This document shows, one piece after another, positions 1 to 9,800 of a stretch of 64,000 bases of DNA. The DNA comes from JAFGDI01 sp963662515 (GTDB lineage: Bacteria > Planctomycetota > Phycisphaerae > Sedimentisphaerales > SM23-30). The stretch covers positions 2,666,001 through 2,730,000 of the forward strand of contig OY759675.1 of the NCBI GenBank assembly GCA_963662515.1, written 5' to 3'. The position numbers were made by a program, and so were the translations under genes. The stretch's first letter is position 1, and each line of letters starts with the position of its first letter. The notes beneath the pieces are model-generated. The model made no database searches. It had not been told where the DNA came from and saw only the letters and a program-made list of their open reading frames with translations.

Positions 1-292
1 CTGTCTTTACCGGATATTGCCCGGTATAAAGACAGTTTCGGGTCGGGGAACACATAGGGGCAGCCTGAAAGCATCTCTCAAAACGCATACCCTCAGTGGC
101 CAGCCGGTCGATATTGGGGGTATAGGCCTGACCGCCATAACAGCCCAGATCGCGAAAAGTACAATCATCAGCTACGATAAGAACAACATTAACAGCTGAC
201 TTCTCCGATTTAACAGCCTCGGATTCAGCTGCCGGGCAAATAACAGCCGGCACCAAAAGACATTGCCAGAAATACAGACTCTTGAGCTTCAT
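1..292 (-). CDS. Sulfatase, N-terminal fragment (cut by window edge)
   Basis: Translating the minus strand from the ATG at 292-290 gives a signal-peptide-like start (MKLKSLYFWQCLLVPAVIC), then NVVLIVADDCTFRDLGCYGG, a typical sulfatase metal-binding start with the Asp-Asp pair, and CSPTR, the C-x-P-x-R signature whose Cys (about residue 81) is converted to formylglycine. An AGGAG ribosome-binding site lies at about 302-308. This is therefore an exported type I sulfatase that would remove sulfate esters from a polysaccharide or glycan; the substrate cannot be read from this fragment. The rest of the gene lies outside the window. Sulfatases are very numerous in marine planctomycetes, which agrees with the glycosidases that follow. 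Confidence 0.93.
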   Translation of the reverse strand, partial: MKLKSLYFWQCLLVPAVICPAAESEAVKSEKSAVNVVLIVADDCTFRDLGCYGGQAYTPNIDRLATEGMRFERCFQAAPMCSPTRNCLYTGQYPVKT

Positions 293-480
293 TTCCAAAA
301 TACTCCTCTTTCAATCACAATTCTTAAGAAAATCACAGAGTAATACAGATAATCAGTAACCGTGAACGGTTACGACAATTATAATCAATCAGCTCATATT
401 AAAACAAGTAATTTGTTCCCTGAAAAATAATATACTATTATCGAGTGTATGACATTAGTTTTCTGCTTATTATTTGGTAT

Positions 481-527
481 TCGCTGCGCTCATGGCTTTA
501 AAGAACCGGCTGAAGGGCGTGTTGCCC
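481..527 (-). repeat. Dispersed 50-bp repeat, copy A
   Basis: Read on the minus strand this starts GGGCAACACGCCCTTCAGCC and continues through GGTTCTTTAAAGCC to GAGCGCAGCGA. Related copies are at 2149-2198, 17215-17263 and 17367-17416. The short palindrome GGGC-n-GCCC and the GAGCGCAGCGA end suggest a REP-like hairpin. The rest of the 293-617 spacer is AT-rich and shows no gene; it ends with the AGGAGA ribosome-binding site of the transposase at 602-607. Confidence 0.7.
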
Positions 528-617
528 AAATATTTATTAAAACATGAACTTATTAATTGTATCTGTTTTGATAATGTTTAAAATATATCTGTCTGAATAA
601 CAGGAGATATATTTATT

Positions 618-2063
618 ATGATGGGCAAAGCCAAGGACATTAAGCCGAAGTTGTTTTATGGGATTTCTCTGGAGCAGAAGGTTCCGGCGGATCATCCTTT
701 GCGTAAGATCAAAAAGGCCATAGACTTTTCTTTTGTGCGTAAGCGTGTAGCCGGGCTTTATGGAGCCAGGGGTAATACTTCGATCGATCCGGCTGTGATC
801 ATGAAGTTGATCTTTCTGTTATTTCTGGAGAATGTCAAATCTGAAAGACAGCTTGCCGCTCAGTTGCCTTTGCGTATGGACTGGCTGTGGTTCTGTGATT
901 ATGATCTTGATGATGAGACCCCTGACCACAGTGTCTTGTCCAAGGCCCGCAAGCGTTGGGGCCGGGAAGTATTTGCCGAGTTCTTTCAGATAGTGCTTGA
1001 TCAGTGCATAGAAGCCGGTCTGGTTGATGGCGAGATAATTCATATTGATTCTACCACGATAACGGCTGATGCCAGTAAGGACCATTTGCGTCCGCAAATA
1101 CATCAGCTCAGCGACAGGCTCTATGAGCAGCTTGATGATCAGGACAAAGTGGAAGATAACAGCAAGTCGCAAACCGAGGTTAAGCCTGCCGATGCCGAGC
1201 TTTGTCAGCGGGCCAGCCAAAGTGATCCGGATGCCCGTTTAGCCACAAAGAATGGCAAAACCACGCTGGGATATAAAGACCATCGGGTGGTGGATGATGC
1301 TCATGGAATTATAACTGCTACCGTGACAACACCGGCCAATGTGAATGATGGCAAAGTATTAGAGCAGGCGATCGAGACTCACGAATCAAATACACATAAA
1401 GCCGTTGAGACAGTAGTTGCGGATAAGGCTTATGGTACGCTGGACAATTACAGATATTTGCAGGATAAAGGAGCTATGCCCTGCATTGATCATGCGAGAT
1501 ATCATTCGAGCGGCCAGAGCCGGGAATTTCAGAAAGACCGATTTGTTTATGATGAAGTACGCAATTGTTATATATGTCCTGCGGGAGAGAAGCTGGAATT
1601 TACTGGGATAAAAGGCAGTAGTCATGGCAAGCACTATGCCTATGAGGCTGATCGTAAGGTATGTGAACAATGTCAGTATTTCAGTGAATGTGTAAAGAGT
1701 AAGAGCAGCGGCCGGCAGATAAGCGAGCAGCTTGATATGGAATATTCGCGTTGGGCGGATGGTTGTTTTACTTCTGCAGAAAGATGCAGTCTGAGACAAA
1801 AGCGAATGGCCCGCAGCGAGGGCAGTTTTGCTGATGGCGCAAACAATCACGGTCTGAAAAGATGCCGGTGGCGAACTCTGATAAAAGCAGAGATCCAGAA
1901 CCTTCTGATAGCAGCAGTGCAGAATGTGCGTAAGCTGATCACGCTGGCCGGAGTGAAAAAGGCTCAAACAGCAGCTAATTCCGTTTTAGCCGCGATTTCA
2001 ACCCTGATTTTAGCTCAGCTTTTGCACTTATTGCGTAATCCGACTTCCCAAACCTCATCCTGA
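618..2063 (+). CDS. IS1182-family transposase
   Basis: Full-length 481-residue DDE transposase resembling the IS1182 group of IS5-like elements. The N-terminal region contains the family's HPLRKIKKAIDFSF and SIDPAVIMKLIFL segments. Likely catalytic residues are D144 (in HIDSTTITADAS), D269 (in VVADKAYG) and E401 (in RSEGSFADGANNHG); a Cys-rich insert (CYICPAGEKL, CEQCQYFSEC) lies between the second D and the E, as is usual in this family. A good AGGAGA site precedes the start. No clean terminal inverted repeats were found by eye; instead the gene is flanked by inverted copies of a 50-bp dispersed repeat (481-527 and 2149-2198). The ORF is intact, so the element may be active. Confidence 0.9.
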   Translation: MMGKAKDIKPKLFYGISLEQKVPADHPLRKIKKAIDFSFVRKRVAGLYGARGNTSIDPAVIMKLIFLLFLENVKSERQLAAQLPLRMDWLWFCDYDLDDETPDHSVLSKARKRWGREVFAEFFQIVLDQCIEAGLVDGEIIHIDSTTITADASKDHLRPQIHQLSDRLYEQLDDQDKVEDNSKSQTEVKPADAELCQRASQSDPDARLATKNGKTTLGYKDHRVVDDAHGIITATVTTPANVNDGKVLEQAIETHESNTHKAVETVVADKAYGTLDNYRYLQDKGAMPCIDHARYHSSGQSREFQKDRFVYDEVRNCYICPAGEKLEFTGIKGSSHGKHYAYEADRKVCEQCQYFSECVKSKSSGRQISEQLDMEYSRWADGCFTSAERCSLRQKRMARSEGSFADGANNHGLKRCRWRTLIKAEIQNLLIAAVQNVRKLITLAGVKKAQTAANSVLAAISTLILAQLLHLLRNPTSQTSS

Positions 2064-2148
2064 GCCAAATTCCGATTATTCCAGATAAAATTCAACTGAA
2101 AACAGAATATACAAAAACAATACAATAAACCCCGCCAAAAAACACTCA

Positions 2149-2198
2149 GGGCAACAAGCCCTGAAGCCCGGAACTCTTAAGGCTCGCTGCGCTCGCGG
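2149..2198 (+). repeat. Dispersed 50-bp repeat, copy B
   Basis: Begins GGGCAACAAGCCCTGAAGCC and ends GCTCGCTGCGCTCGCGG. It is in inverted orientation relative to the copy at 481-527, so the two bracket the IS1182-type transposase. The 85 bp between the transposase stop and this repeat hold no gene. Confidence 0.7.
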
Positions 2199-2200
2199 CC

Positions 2201-2463
2201 CTTACGCCGGGCGGGCGGGACTTGTCAGTGGCGACTATTGAGATTGGGCTGATTGTGTGAGACAAAAAACATCAACAGCACTAACTGCCCAGCAAAAAGC
2301 AGGAGTGCTAAAGTCCCGCCCCCCCGGGCCCTTACGCCGGGCGGGCGGGACTTGCCAGTGGCGACTATTGAGATTGGGCTGGTTGTGTGAGACAGAAAAC
2401 ATCAACAGCACTAACTGCCCAGCAAAAAGCAGGAGTGCTAAAGTTTCGCCCCCCCGGCGTAAG
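2201..2463 (+). repeat. Tandem pair of MITE-like elements (130-bp period)
   Basis: Two head-to-tail copies, 2201-2330 and 2331-2463, differ at only a few positions. Each starts CTTACGCCGGGCGGGCGGGA and the second ends CGCCCCCCCGGCGTAAG, which is a near-perfect inverted repeat of the start. The core carries GTGTGAGACA.AAAACATC and CAGCACTAACTGCCC. Related elements lie at 15091-15270 and 16895-17110. No transposase is encoded, so this is a non-autonomous, MITE-like family. The right end of the second copy supplies the last codons and stop of the GH3 gene. Confidence 0.8.
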
Positions 2464-5400
2464 GGGGCGTAAGGATTAGCCAGTTCAGGTCTATGCCGGG
2501 GGTATCAAATACTATCCTTAACTTGTGGCTGCCCTTATTGAGAAAGACGGTATCATCCGGTGCCTGAGTTACCCACTGGCCCTCAGTTGATTTAATATAT
2601 GAAAAGGCCTTAAGCAGCTTTTCGCCATCGTAAACAGTAAATGACATCTGAGCCAGCGGATTAGAGTTATTTGCCCTGTAACGAGCTGCAATTTTATATG
2701 CACCGCCCTCAACTACATTGAGATCATAGCTAATCGCTTCTCCCTTATCGCCGCCAGTCAGACACAAGCCATTGCCAGTATCATTACATGGAACAGCCCT
2801 CAGAGATCTGGTCATGGCTACAGGCTCACATTCGCCGGGCTTGATAATCAGAGCATCCGTACCCAGCTCAATAGTATTTACCTGCGGGTCAGGATCAAAT
2901 GTCACCAGATCAAAAGCGGCAGAGAATTCACCGTTTGGCTCAGCACCGCCCGCCGAGGCTGTAACAGCAAAATACGGCCTGCTGTATTCGGCACAGGTAC
3001 TGCCAAAGGAGATATAATTAACATTGTCAACACTGGCATAACCAGCATAGGTACCGCCTATCTTCTTCAACCGCAGATATACGGTCCTGCTCTTATTCAC
3101 AAACTCTGCCAGCTCATTACCCTCTATCCGGCCAACAACGATCGGGTCTGCACCATTTGTCTCTTTAAATATTCCAATTACCGGGCCATTACTATACTCA
3201 TACTTGAGGTAGATATAATTATCCATATCGGCAAAGGCGACAATACCGGCACCATCATAGTTTTCATAAGGCTGGACATTAAGATCAACTTTAACCGTAG
3301 CCTGCCAGTTGCCAAAAGCCTCCTGCCAGAAAAGATTTTTCACATCATTTTCACCACGCCATAAAGAACCCCTCTGGGCCGTGATCTTAAGCTCACCGGG
3401 TATCTGACTGAGCGACCAGTGCGACTGATTCTCATTTCGCACCTTCCAGTTCTTATTAAGCTGCTGACTATGGAAATCATCAGAGGCCGGGCTCTTGCCA
3501 AACTGCAAGGTATAGGTATTAGCCTGATCCTGACTCTGACAAATGATCTTCACAATCATATTCTCCGGCTCAGTTACCAGCTTAGTAGCTACACCCTTGT
3601 ACGCCTTATAAGTGACCTGGGGTAATACATCACTATCAGTACCAAGTGCATAATAGTATTTATCGCCGGCAAATTCAGTTACAGCCTTGCCATTAACCTT
3701 CAGCTCTGAAATTCTGGCATAAACAGCATTATCAAGCAAAGGCTCCAGGCCATCAGCAGTAGTAAAAATAACCTTATATATGCGTTCTTCTCTGCCATTA
3801 GATGCTGTAATAACAGCCGCCGGCCGAGCGGCATTGGCTTGCTCAATAACTACTCTGGTCTGGCTATAGCCCCTGGCCTGAACCTGAGGCAATTTGGCTT
3901 TAGCATTGGCATATACCAGATATTCGGTCTTTAAAGGATTAAAAATATCCGACCTGATACTCTTGCCATCGATCTTTATCTCACGAACCAGCGGTCTGCC
4001 GGGGGCAATGTCTTTCACTACCGTAAATCTATCGGGCCTGCCGGTAAACTTCTGCTCATATTTGAACCCTTCATGGCGGGCCAGAGCAGAAGACTTGAGC
4101 AGATAACTGCAAATATTCTTTGCCACACGCTGCAATTCACCCAGAGTAAGCTCCCCCTGCTGTAAAGCCTTAAGATGGTCCATTTCACCCAGATTTCGTT
4201 CCACCACCCCCTGATCCTTACGCATGAACAGGTCCTGCTGGGCACGCACCATGTATTTACCGTAAACGCCGTTTCCATCCTGAGAGTAGAAAGCCTGGTC
4301 ATCACCGAGTTTTGACCACCAGTCGGTCATAACAATACCATCGAAGCCCCATTCATTACGCAAAACAATAGTATTAAGGTCATAATGACTGGAAGTCCAG
4401 GTACCATTGATCGGGTTATAAGAGCTCATAATACTGGCAACATTACCATTTTCAACCGCTATCTGGAATCCCCGCAGATAAACTTCGCGTAAGGCTCGTT
4501 CAGACACACAGGTATTGATCTCACGCCGGTACTTTTCCAGATTATTAGCTGCAAAATGCTTTATCGTTGGCGTAGCACCATGTTTCTGCACACCTTTGGT
4601 TGCCGCCCAGGCCATCATACCGACCATAAGCGGATCTTCAGAATAATATTCAAAATTACGGCCGCCCAGCGGATAACGGTGCAGGTCAACGCCCGGTCCC
4701 AGAATAGTATCAACCCGGTTAAGCACCAACTCCTGCCCCAGAAGATCATACAGCAGCTCTACCAGGTCAGTATTCCAGCTGCATGCCTGCATTGTTCCGC
4801 AAGGCAGGCTGGTAACCTTAACCGATTTATTAACGCGAATACCGGCCGGTCCATCAGCGGCAATAGCCAGAGGCAGCCCCATAGCCTCCAGCGATTGGGT
4901 AACAGCACCAAAACAGCCAGCCGCACCGGTTGTACCGCGGGAACTGTCATTATTTTCCTCACCGATCACTACCGAAGCCAGATCGAGGTCTGAAAACTGG
5001 GCAATAAAGCCATCCAGAGATACCTTACCATTATATACATCGACCAGACGATATTTCTTCTCATTTGTCCGCTCAATAGCCTCAGGCAGATTATCCAGTA
5101 TCCTTTGCTTATAATCTACGGTCCTCTGCGGCACCGGCTCATAGGTCAGTTCATAAGCTCCACTGGCATTAACAGCCCCCGGCTTCATGCGCTTGAGCGG
5201 TTTGGTAGGAGCAAGCACTTCCTGAAGCTGCTTGACCACCAGCAGGTCATTAAGGGTATAAACACCTTCCTTTTTACAGGTATGCGAATCATTACCTACA
5301 TATACAGGATAATCCCCTGCCTCCATAACGAAACATGATTTATACCCGGTAACACCACCATCATCATAACTGGCCATATCTCTGGTATTAAAGGATATTT

Positions 5401-6577
5401 CAATAGACTGGCTCTCGCCGGGATAAAGTACACCTGTTTTAGCAAAGGCGGCCAACTGTTTAACCGGCTTACCCAGCTTACCCTGCGGAGCACCATGATA
5501 AACCTGAACGACTTCCTTACCCTTTACCTTGCCGGTATTAGTAACCGTTACCTTAACCGTTATTTTATCATCATTAATAACAACTGTATCAGTATTTGTA
5601 TTAAATGTAGTGTAAGAAAGACCAAAGCCAAACGGATATACTATCTTTTCCGGGGCAAAAGTCTCAAAGTAACGATATCCGATATAAATATCTTCCTCAT
5701 AATTAAGAGAATGCCAGATCTCGGTGGTAGCATTTGCATGAGCCGGATGATCTTCCAGCCGCTGAGCAATGGTATCAACCAGCTTACCACTTGGGGTTAT
5801 ATCGCCGGTAAGTACATCGGCTGTGGCACTGCCACCTTCCATACCGCCCTGCCAGCCATATACCACCGCTGCCTGCGGATAGTCGTTAAGCCAGCTCATA
5901 TCGATTATACCGCCGGTGTTAAGCACGATCACAACCCGATCAAAACTGGCACATACCTTATTGAGCATATCAACCTCAGTATCAGTAAGCAGCCAGGAAC
6001 CTTTTATATCAGCAGCCTCATGATCTTCGCCGGCGGTACGACCAATAATCACCACAGCCGCCTGAGACACCTTGCGTGCCTGTGACACAACCTCATCAGT
6101 GAGCGGCATTTCTATCTGCGACCAGGAGACATTATTGGTCCAGCCGCCATTCTCACGAAATGGGTTAGATTTAATCCATTGGCGATAGACACCGGCCAGC
6201 TCTTCATTAACCTGAACATTAGGGTTGACCCTTAAACCATCAGCTATGGTAGTTATATGATCTACAGCAATACCACTTACCCCACCACCAGAACCAGAAC
6301 CATTTGAATAGTAATAATCCTGAACCACACCAAAAATTGAAATGGAAATACCGTTTTTCAATGGCAAAACGCGATCAATCTCATTTGCCCGGCCATCCGA
6401 ACCATAGCCCGGATTCCGTAACAAGACCACTCCCTCAGCAGCGGCCATTCTGGAAATATCAGAAAAACCTTTCACTACCTCAGCATAAGAACAAACAGGA
6501 AAAACAGTAAATAATGCCAGAAAGAATGAAACGAACAGAGAAATAAACAGACTATTGCCTTTTCTATCCATGGTCAC
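2438..6577 (-). CDS. Exported GH3 glycosidase with permuted domain order
   Basis: A 1379-residue protein with a signal peptide (SLFISLFVSFFLALFTVFPV). Domain order by eye: GH3 C-terminal (alpha/beta sandwich) domain first (AAEGVVLLRN, GRTAGEDHEAAD), an Fn3-like domain (YPFGFGLSYTTF), then the GH3 TIM-barrel domain (residues about 550-830: GLPLAIAADGPAG, TIKHFAANN, IVMTDWW). D752 in MTDWW is the expected catalytic nucleophile; the Glu in TAGEDHE is a possible acid/base. This reversed order is known from some rumen-bacterial beta-glucosidases. The C-terminal third holds cadherin/Ig-like stretches, a DUF1349-like concanavalin fold and a CBM6-like module. It would cleave beta-glycosides outside the cytoplasm. 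Start is GTG (6577) or ATG (6571), both behind AAAGGAAA. The last residues (TPPYAGGAKL) are encoded by the MITE-like repeat. Confidence 0.9.
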   Translation of the reverse strand: MTMDRKGNSLFISLFVSFFLALFTVFPVCSYAEVVKGFSDISRMAAAEGVVLLRNPGYGSDGRANEIDRVLPLKNGISISIFGVVQDYYYSNGSGSGGGVSGIAVDHITTIADGLRVNPNVQVNEELAGVYRQWIKSNPFRENGGWTNNVSWSQIEMPLTDEVVSQARKVSQAAVVIIGRTAGEDHEAADIKGSWLLTDTEVDMLNKVCASFDRVVIVLNTGGIIDMSWLNDYPQAAVVYGWQGGMEGGSATADVLTGDITPSGKLVDTIAQRLEDHPAHANATTEIWHSLNYEEDIYIGYRYFETFAPEKIVYPFGFGLSYTTFNTNTDTVVINDDKITVKVTVTNTGKVKGKEVVQVYHGAPQGKLGKPVKQLAAFAKTGVLYPGESQSIEISFNTRDMASYDDGGVTGYKSCFVMEAGDYPVYVGNDSHTCKKEGVYTLNDLLVVKQLQEVLAPTKPLKRMKPGAVNASGAYELTYEPVPQRTVDYKQRILDNLPEAIERTNEKKYRLVDVYNGKVSLDGFIAQFSDLDLASVVIGEENNDSSRGTTGAAGCFGAVTQSLEAMGLPLAIAADGPAGIRVNKSVKVTSLPCGTMQACSWNTDLVELLYDLLGQELVLNRVDTILGPGVDLHRYPLGGRNFEYYSEDPLMVGMMAWAATKGVQKHGATPTIKHFAANNLEKYRREINTCVSERALREVYLRGFQIAVENGNVASIMSSYNPINGTWTSSHYDLNTIVLRNEWGFDGIVMTDWWSKLGDDQAFYSQDGNGVYGKYMVRAQQDLFMRKDQGVVERNLGEMDHLKALQQGELTLGELQRVAKNICSYLLKSSALARHEGFKYEQKFTGRPDRFTVVKDIAPGRPLVREIKIDGKSIRSDIFNPLKTEYLVYANAKAKLPQVQARGYSQTRVVIEQANAARPAAVITASNGREERIYKVIFTTADGLEPLLDNAVYARISELKVNGKAVTEFAGDKYYYALGTDSDVLPQVTYKAYKGVATKLVTEPENMIVKIICQSQDQANTYTLQFGKSPASDDFHSQQLNKNWKVRNENQSHWSLSQIPGELKITAQRGSLWRGENDVKNLFWQEAFGNWQATVKVDLNVQPYENYDGAGIVAFADMDNYIYLKYEYSNGPVIGIFKETNGADPIVVGRIEGNELAEFVNKSRTVYLRLKKIGGTYAGYASVDNVNYISFGSTCAEYSRPYFAVTASAGGAEPNGEFSAAFDLVTFDPDPQVNTIELGTDALIIKPGECEPVAMTRSLRAVPCNDTGNGLCLTGGDKGEAISYDLNVVEGGAYKIAARYRANNSNPLAQMSFTVYDGEKLLKAFSYIKSTEGQWVTQAPDDTVFLNKGSHKLRIVFDTPGIDLNWLILTPPYAGGAKL

Positions 6578-6828
6578 AGGTTTCCTTTGGTATTGGTCGG
6601 TAAAATTACAATTAAATACAACTTATTTAAAGTAAATAATAAGAAGATAATACCGGAACAGGACAAAAAGTAACAGAAAAAACAACCAAAAAACACATCT
6701 CAACAAACCAATGCACGCAAAAGCGTAGGCAAGATTCAAAAAAACAACACTCAAAACAATATCTAAATTACTTAAAAAAAGAGACTTACAAAAACAATAC
6801 CCTGGAGTAACAAAAGAGCTTTATGGTA

Positions 6829-9800
6829 TCAGTTGCTGATATACCAATATTGAGCAACTAAGGCCAGATCTTTAATATCTACCACCTCACTTTTATCAAT
6901 ATCGGCCAGACCTGTGGTATCAGAACTAAGCCAGAGACGGACAAATGCGGCCAGATCGTCCAATTCTACATCAAAGTCAGAGTCCATATCGCCGGGTGTC
7001 TGGGTGCGAAACTGCCATATCTGCCCCTGCTGAGTTACATTACCGGCAACCTCGTCCAGCCGCCAGTAATAACTCTGATTCCAGTTGAGACTGTCATTGC
7101 CAGATGGTACAAAGCTGTTCAGATCAGACGATAGCTGTGCCAGCCTGTGCATCTGGAGGGCATCAGCCCCCAGATACAAGTCAAAGCTATCGGCATTATT
7201 GTCTGTTATCTGCCAGCTTAGTGTTGTGCCGGGCCAGACATTTATCTCGCCATCGCCGGGCACAGGCCCGGCAATGGAACGAGATATTGGTGTTATGGTA
7301 AAACTGTAGCTGTAAGCACCTGGCCACAATCTGTATTTGTCCAGAGTTGACTGACCGCAACTGGCACCTCCCAGCCCCATTTGCTTATAGTCAATATTAA
7401 CTGTTATATTACCATTGCGTTTAAGTTCATTTACATGGGCAGCCGATTCCAGCATAGCCATAGTATAAGGCCAGGCACTCACTTCCATAGTATCACTGGA
7501 GGCAGTCTTAAAGAGCAGACCCTGACCGGCATCGTTGGTAAATGATACCCAGCGAACATCGGTGCGGTTGGCATTTTCCTGCGGACGAACATACTCATGT
7601 ATCCATTGGCCTACAGTTGATCTATACAGGCCAACCAGCGAAGATGCCTTGCGATCCCAATAATTTTCGTACAGACTGCCGTACCATTGCACAACCTCAT
7701 ACTCACCGGGCATTTCCAGCTGCATACCAAAGCGGAGCATATCAGAAGCGGCATCATCAACTACCAGATCATTATCTACCTGCACTGTACCATCACTCCA
7801 GATAGTATATTTACTGCTTAATACAGTATTACCTACTGGAATAGCATAAGTTACAACAACCTGAGCTTTATTGCCAGCCAGAGCGGTCATAGTTATACTG
7901 GTGACAGTACGGCCAGGCCCGGCATTGCGCCAGTTGGTCTGACCAGAATACAAACCGCCTCTTACATCATTATCGGTTAGTGCCCGCCAGAAATTTGGGG
8001 CAAACGGGGTAACTATCATCTGCTGACCGTTAATTATATATGACTCTATCGCACCGCTCGCCTTACCTACTGATACCGCAAAATCCGGACCGGTAAAGGT
8101 ATATGCCAAAGCTGTCTCACTGATATTTAATGGTGCAGCAGCATCAGCACCAGGCAGCTCACCGGCAGCTACCTGCCAGTCAACCCTGAACTGATCCCAG
8201 GCCACCACATGACCAGCCTCAGACCATATAGTAGCCTCAGGCTGCTTATAATATACCGTTACCAGATATTCAGCCCCGGCAGGTTTCTCTGTCGGCTCAG
8301 AATAACCCAGCGAAATGATACCATCAGTATCAGCAGCTATTGCAGTTACAGGCAATGTGCCGCTCTGAATAACCTTGCCATTCTCAGCAAGTTCCCAATA
8401 TATTTCAAAATCACTGATATCCCTGAATGCATAACAATTACGCACACGGAACTCGCCTGCCTGCACATCAACGGCCTCGGTCTTGATATATTGATATACC
8501 TTCTTAACCTCGTACAACTGCGGATGAGGCTTGCGGTCCGGGCCGATCAGGCCATTGCAAACAAAATTGGTATCATTAGGCACATCACCAAAATCACCGC
8601 CATAAGCCCAGAACTCTTCATTTTCGCCATTAGCGGTAATATCATCACCAGCGAATTCCAGCCATAAAACGGCATTTGCACCTGGAACCGCCTCTGGCCT
8701 GTTAAGCGAAGAAGCATTCAACACTGTATTATATATTCTAACCTTATCGATCAGCCCCCGGAACTTACGACCCGTTGACTCAGAATTGCGGCCAACATTG
8801 ACCAGATAGCTATTACTCTGGATATTACCAGCAAAAGCAGCAGTATTACGCAGCGTGCCATCGATATAAATACGCAGACTGCTGCCATCGTATGTGCCCG
8901 CTACCTGATGCCAGTTATTGAGCCAGTTGGCCGGCAGATCACAACGAACAGTACGCCAGCCATTATCATAAATGAAAAACTCAAGCTGATTGCCGCCATC
9001 GGCCACCTTTATTGCATACTGATGATCTCCCTTGGTTATGATCGGGCCATGCGTATCAGTTGCCTCAGGCTTAACCCAGGCTTCCAGAGTAAGAGCCTTG
9101 CCGGTTATATCAAGAGCGGCAGCCTCACCAACAATAGCATAGCCAGAAAGAGCCTCAGAACTATAGCCGGCAACGAACTTACCATAAGCTGTTACCTCAT
9201 TAGACTGAGCACTGCCATCAGTTACACTGTAATAAATATCCGCTTTCTTACGCAGGCCCTGATCGACCCAATCCCAGACGCAGGCACCCTGCAGGATCGG
9301 ATAAGATTCGATCACATCCCAGTAGTCCTTAATATGACCAACACTATTACCCATAGCATGAACATACTCACACAGTATCAGCGGTTTGGCCGGGTTCGAC
9401 CTGGCATAATTCTCTATAGATGAAACACTGGCATACATCGGACAATATACATCGGTATCATCGCCGCCGTGCACACCTTCGTACTGCACGATCCGGGTTT
9501 TATCCCGATTCCTTATCCAGGTACTGGTAGTTTCAAAAATACGACCATCACCAGATTCGTTACCCAGCGACCAGAAGATAACACAAGCATGATTCTTATC
9601 CCTTTCGACCAGATTCATTGTACGGTCCATAAAGGAATCAGTCCACTTGAGGTCATCAGAAATGCTCATATTACCATGACATTCAACATTTGCCTCATTT
9701 ATCACATATATACCATACTCATCGCAAAGCTCATACCATTGGGGGGCATTAGGATAATGACTGGTACGCACAGTATTAAGATTGAACTGTTTCATCAGCT

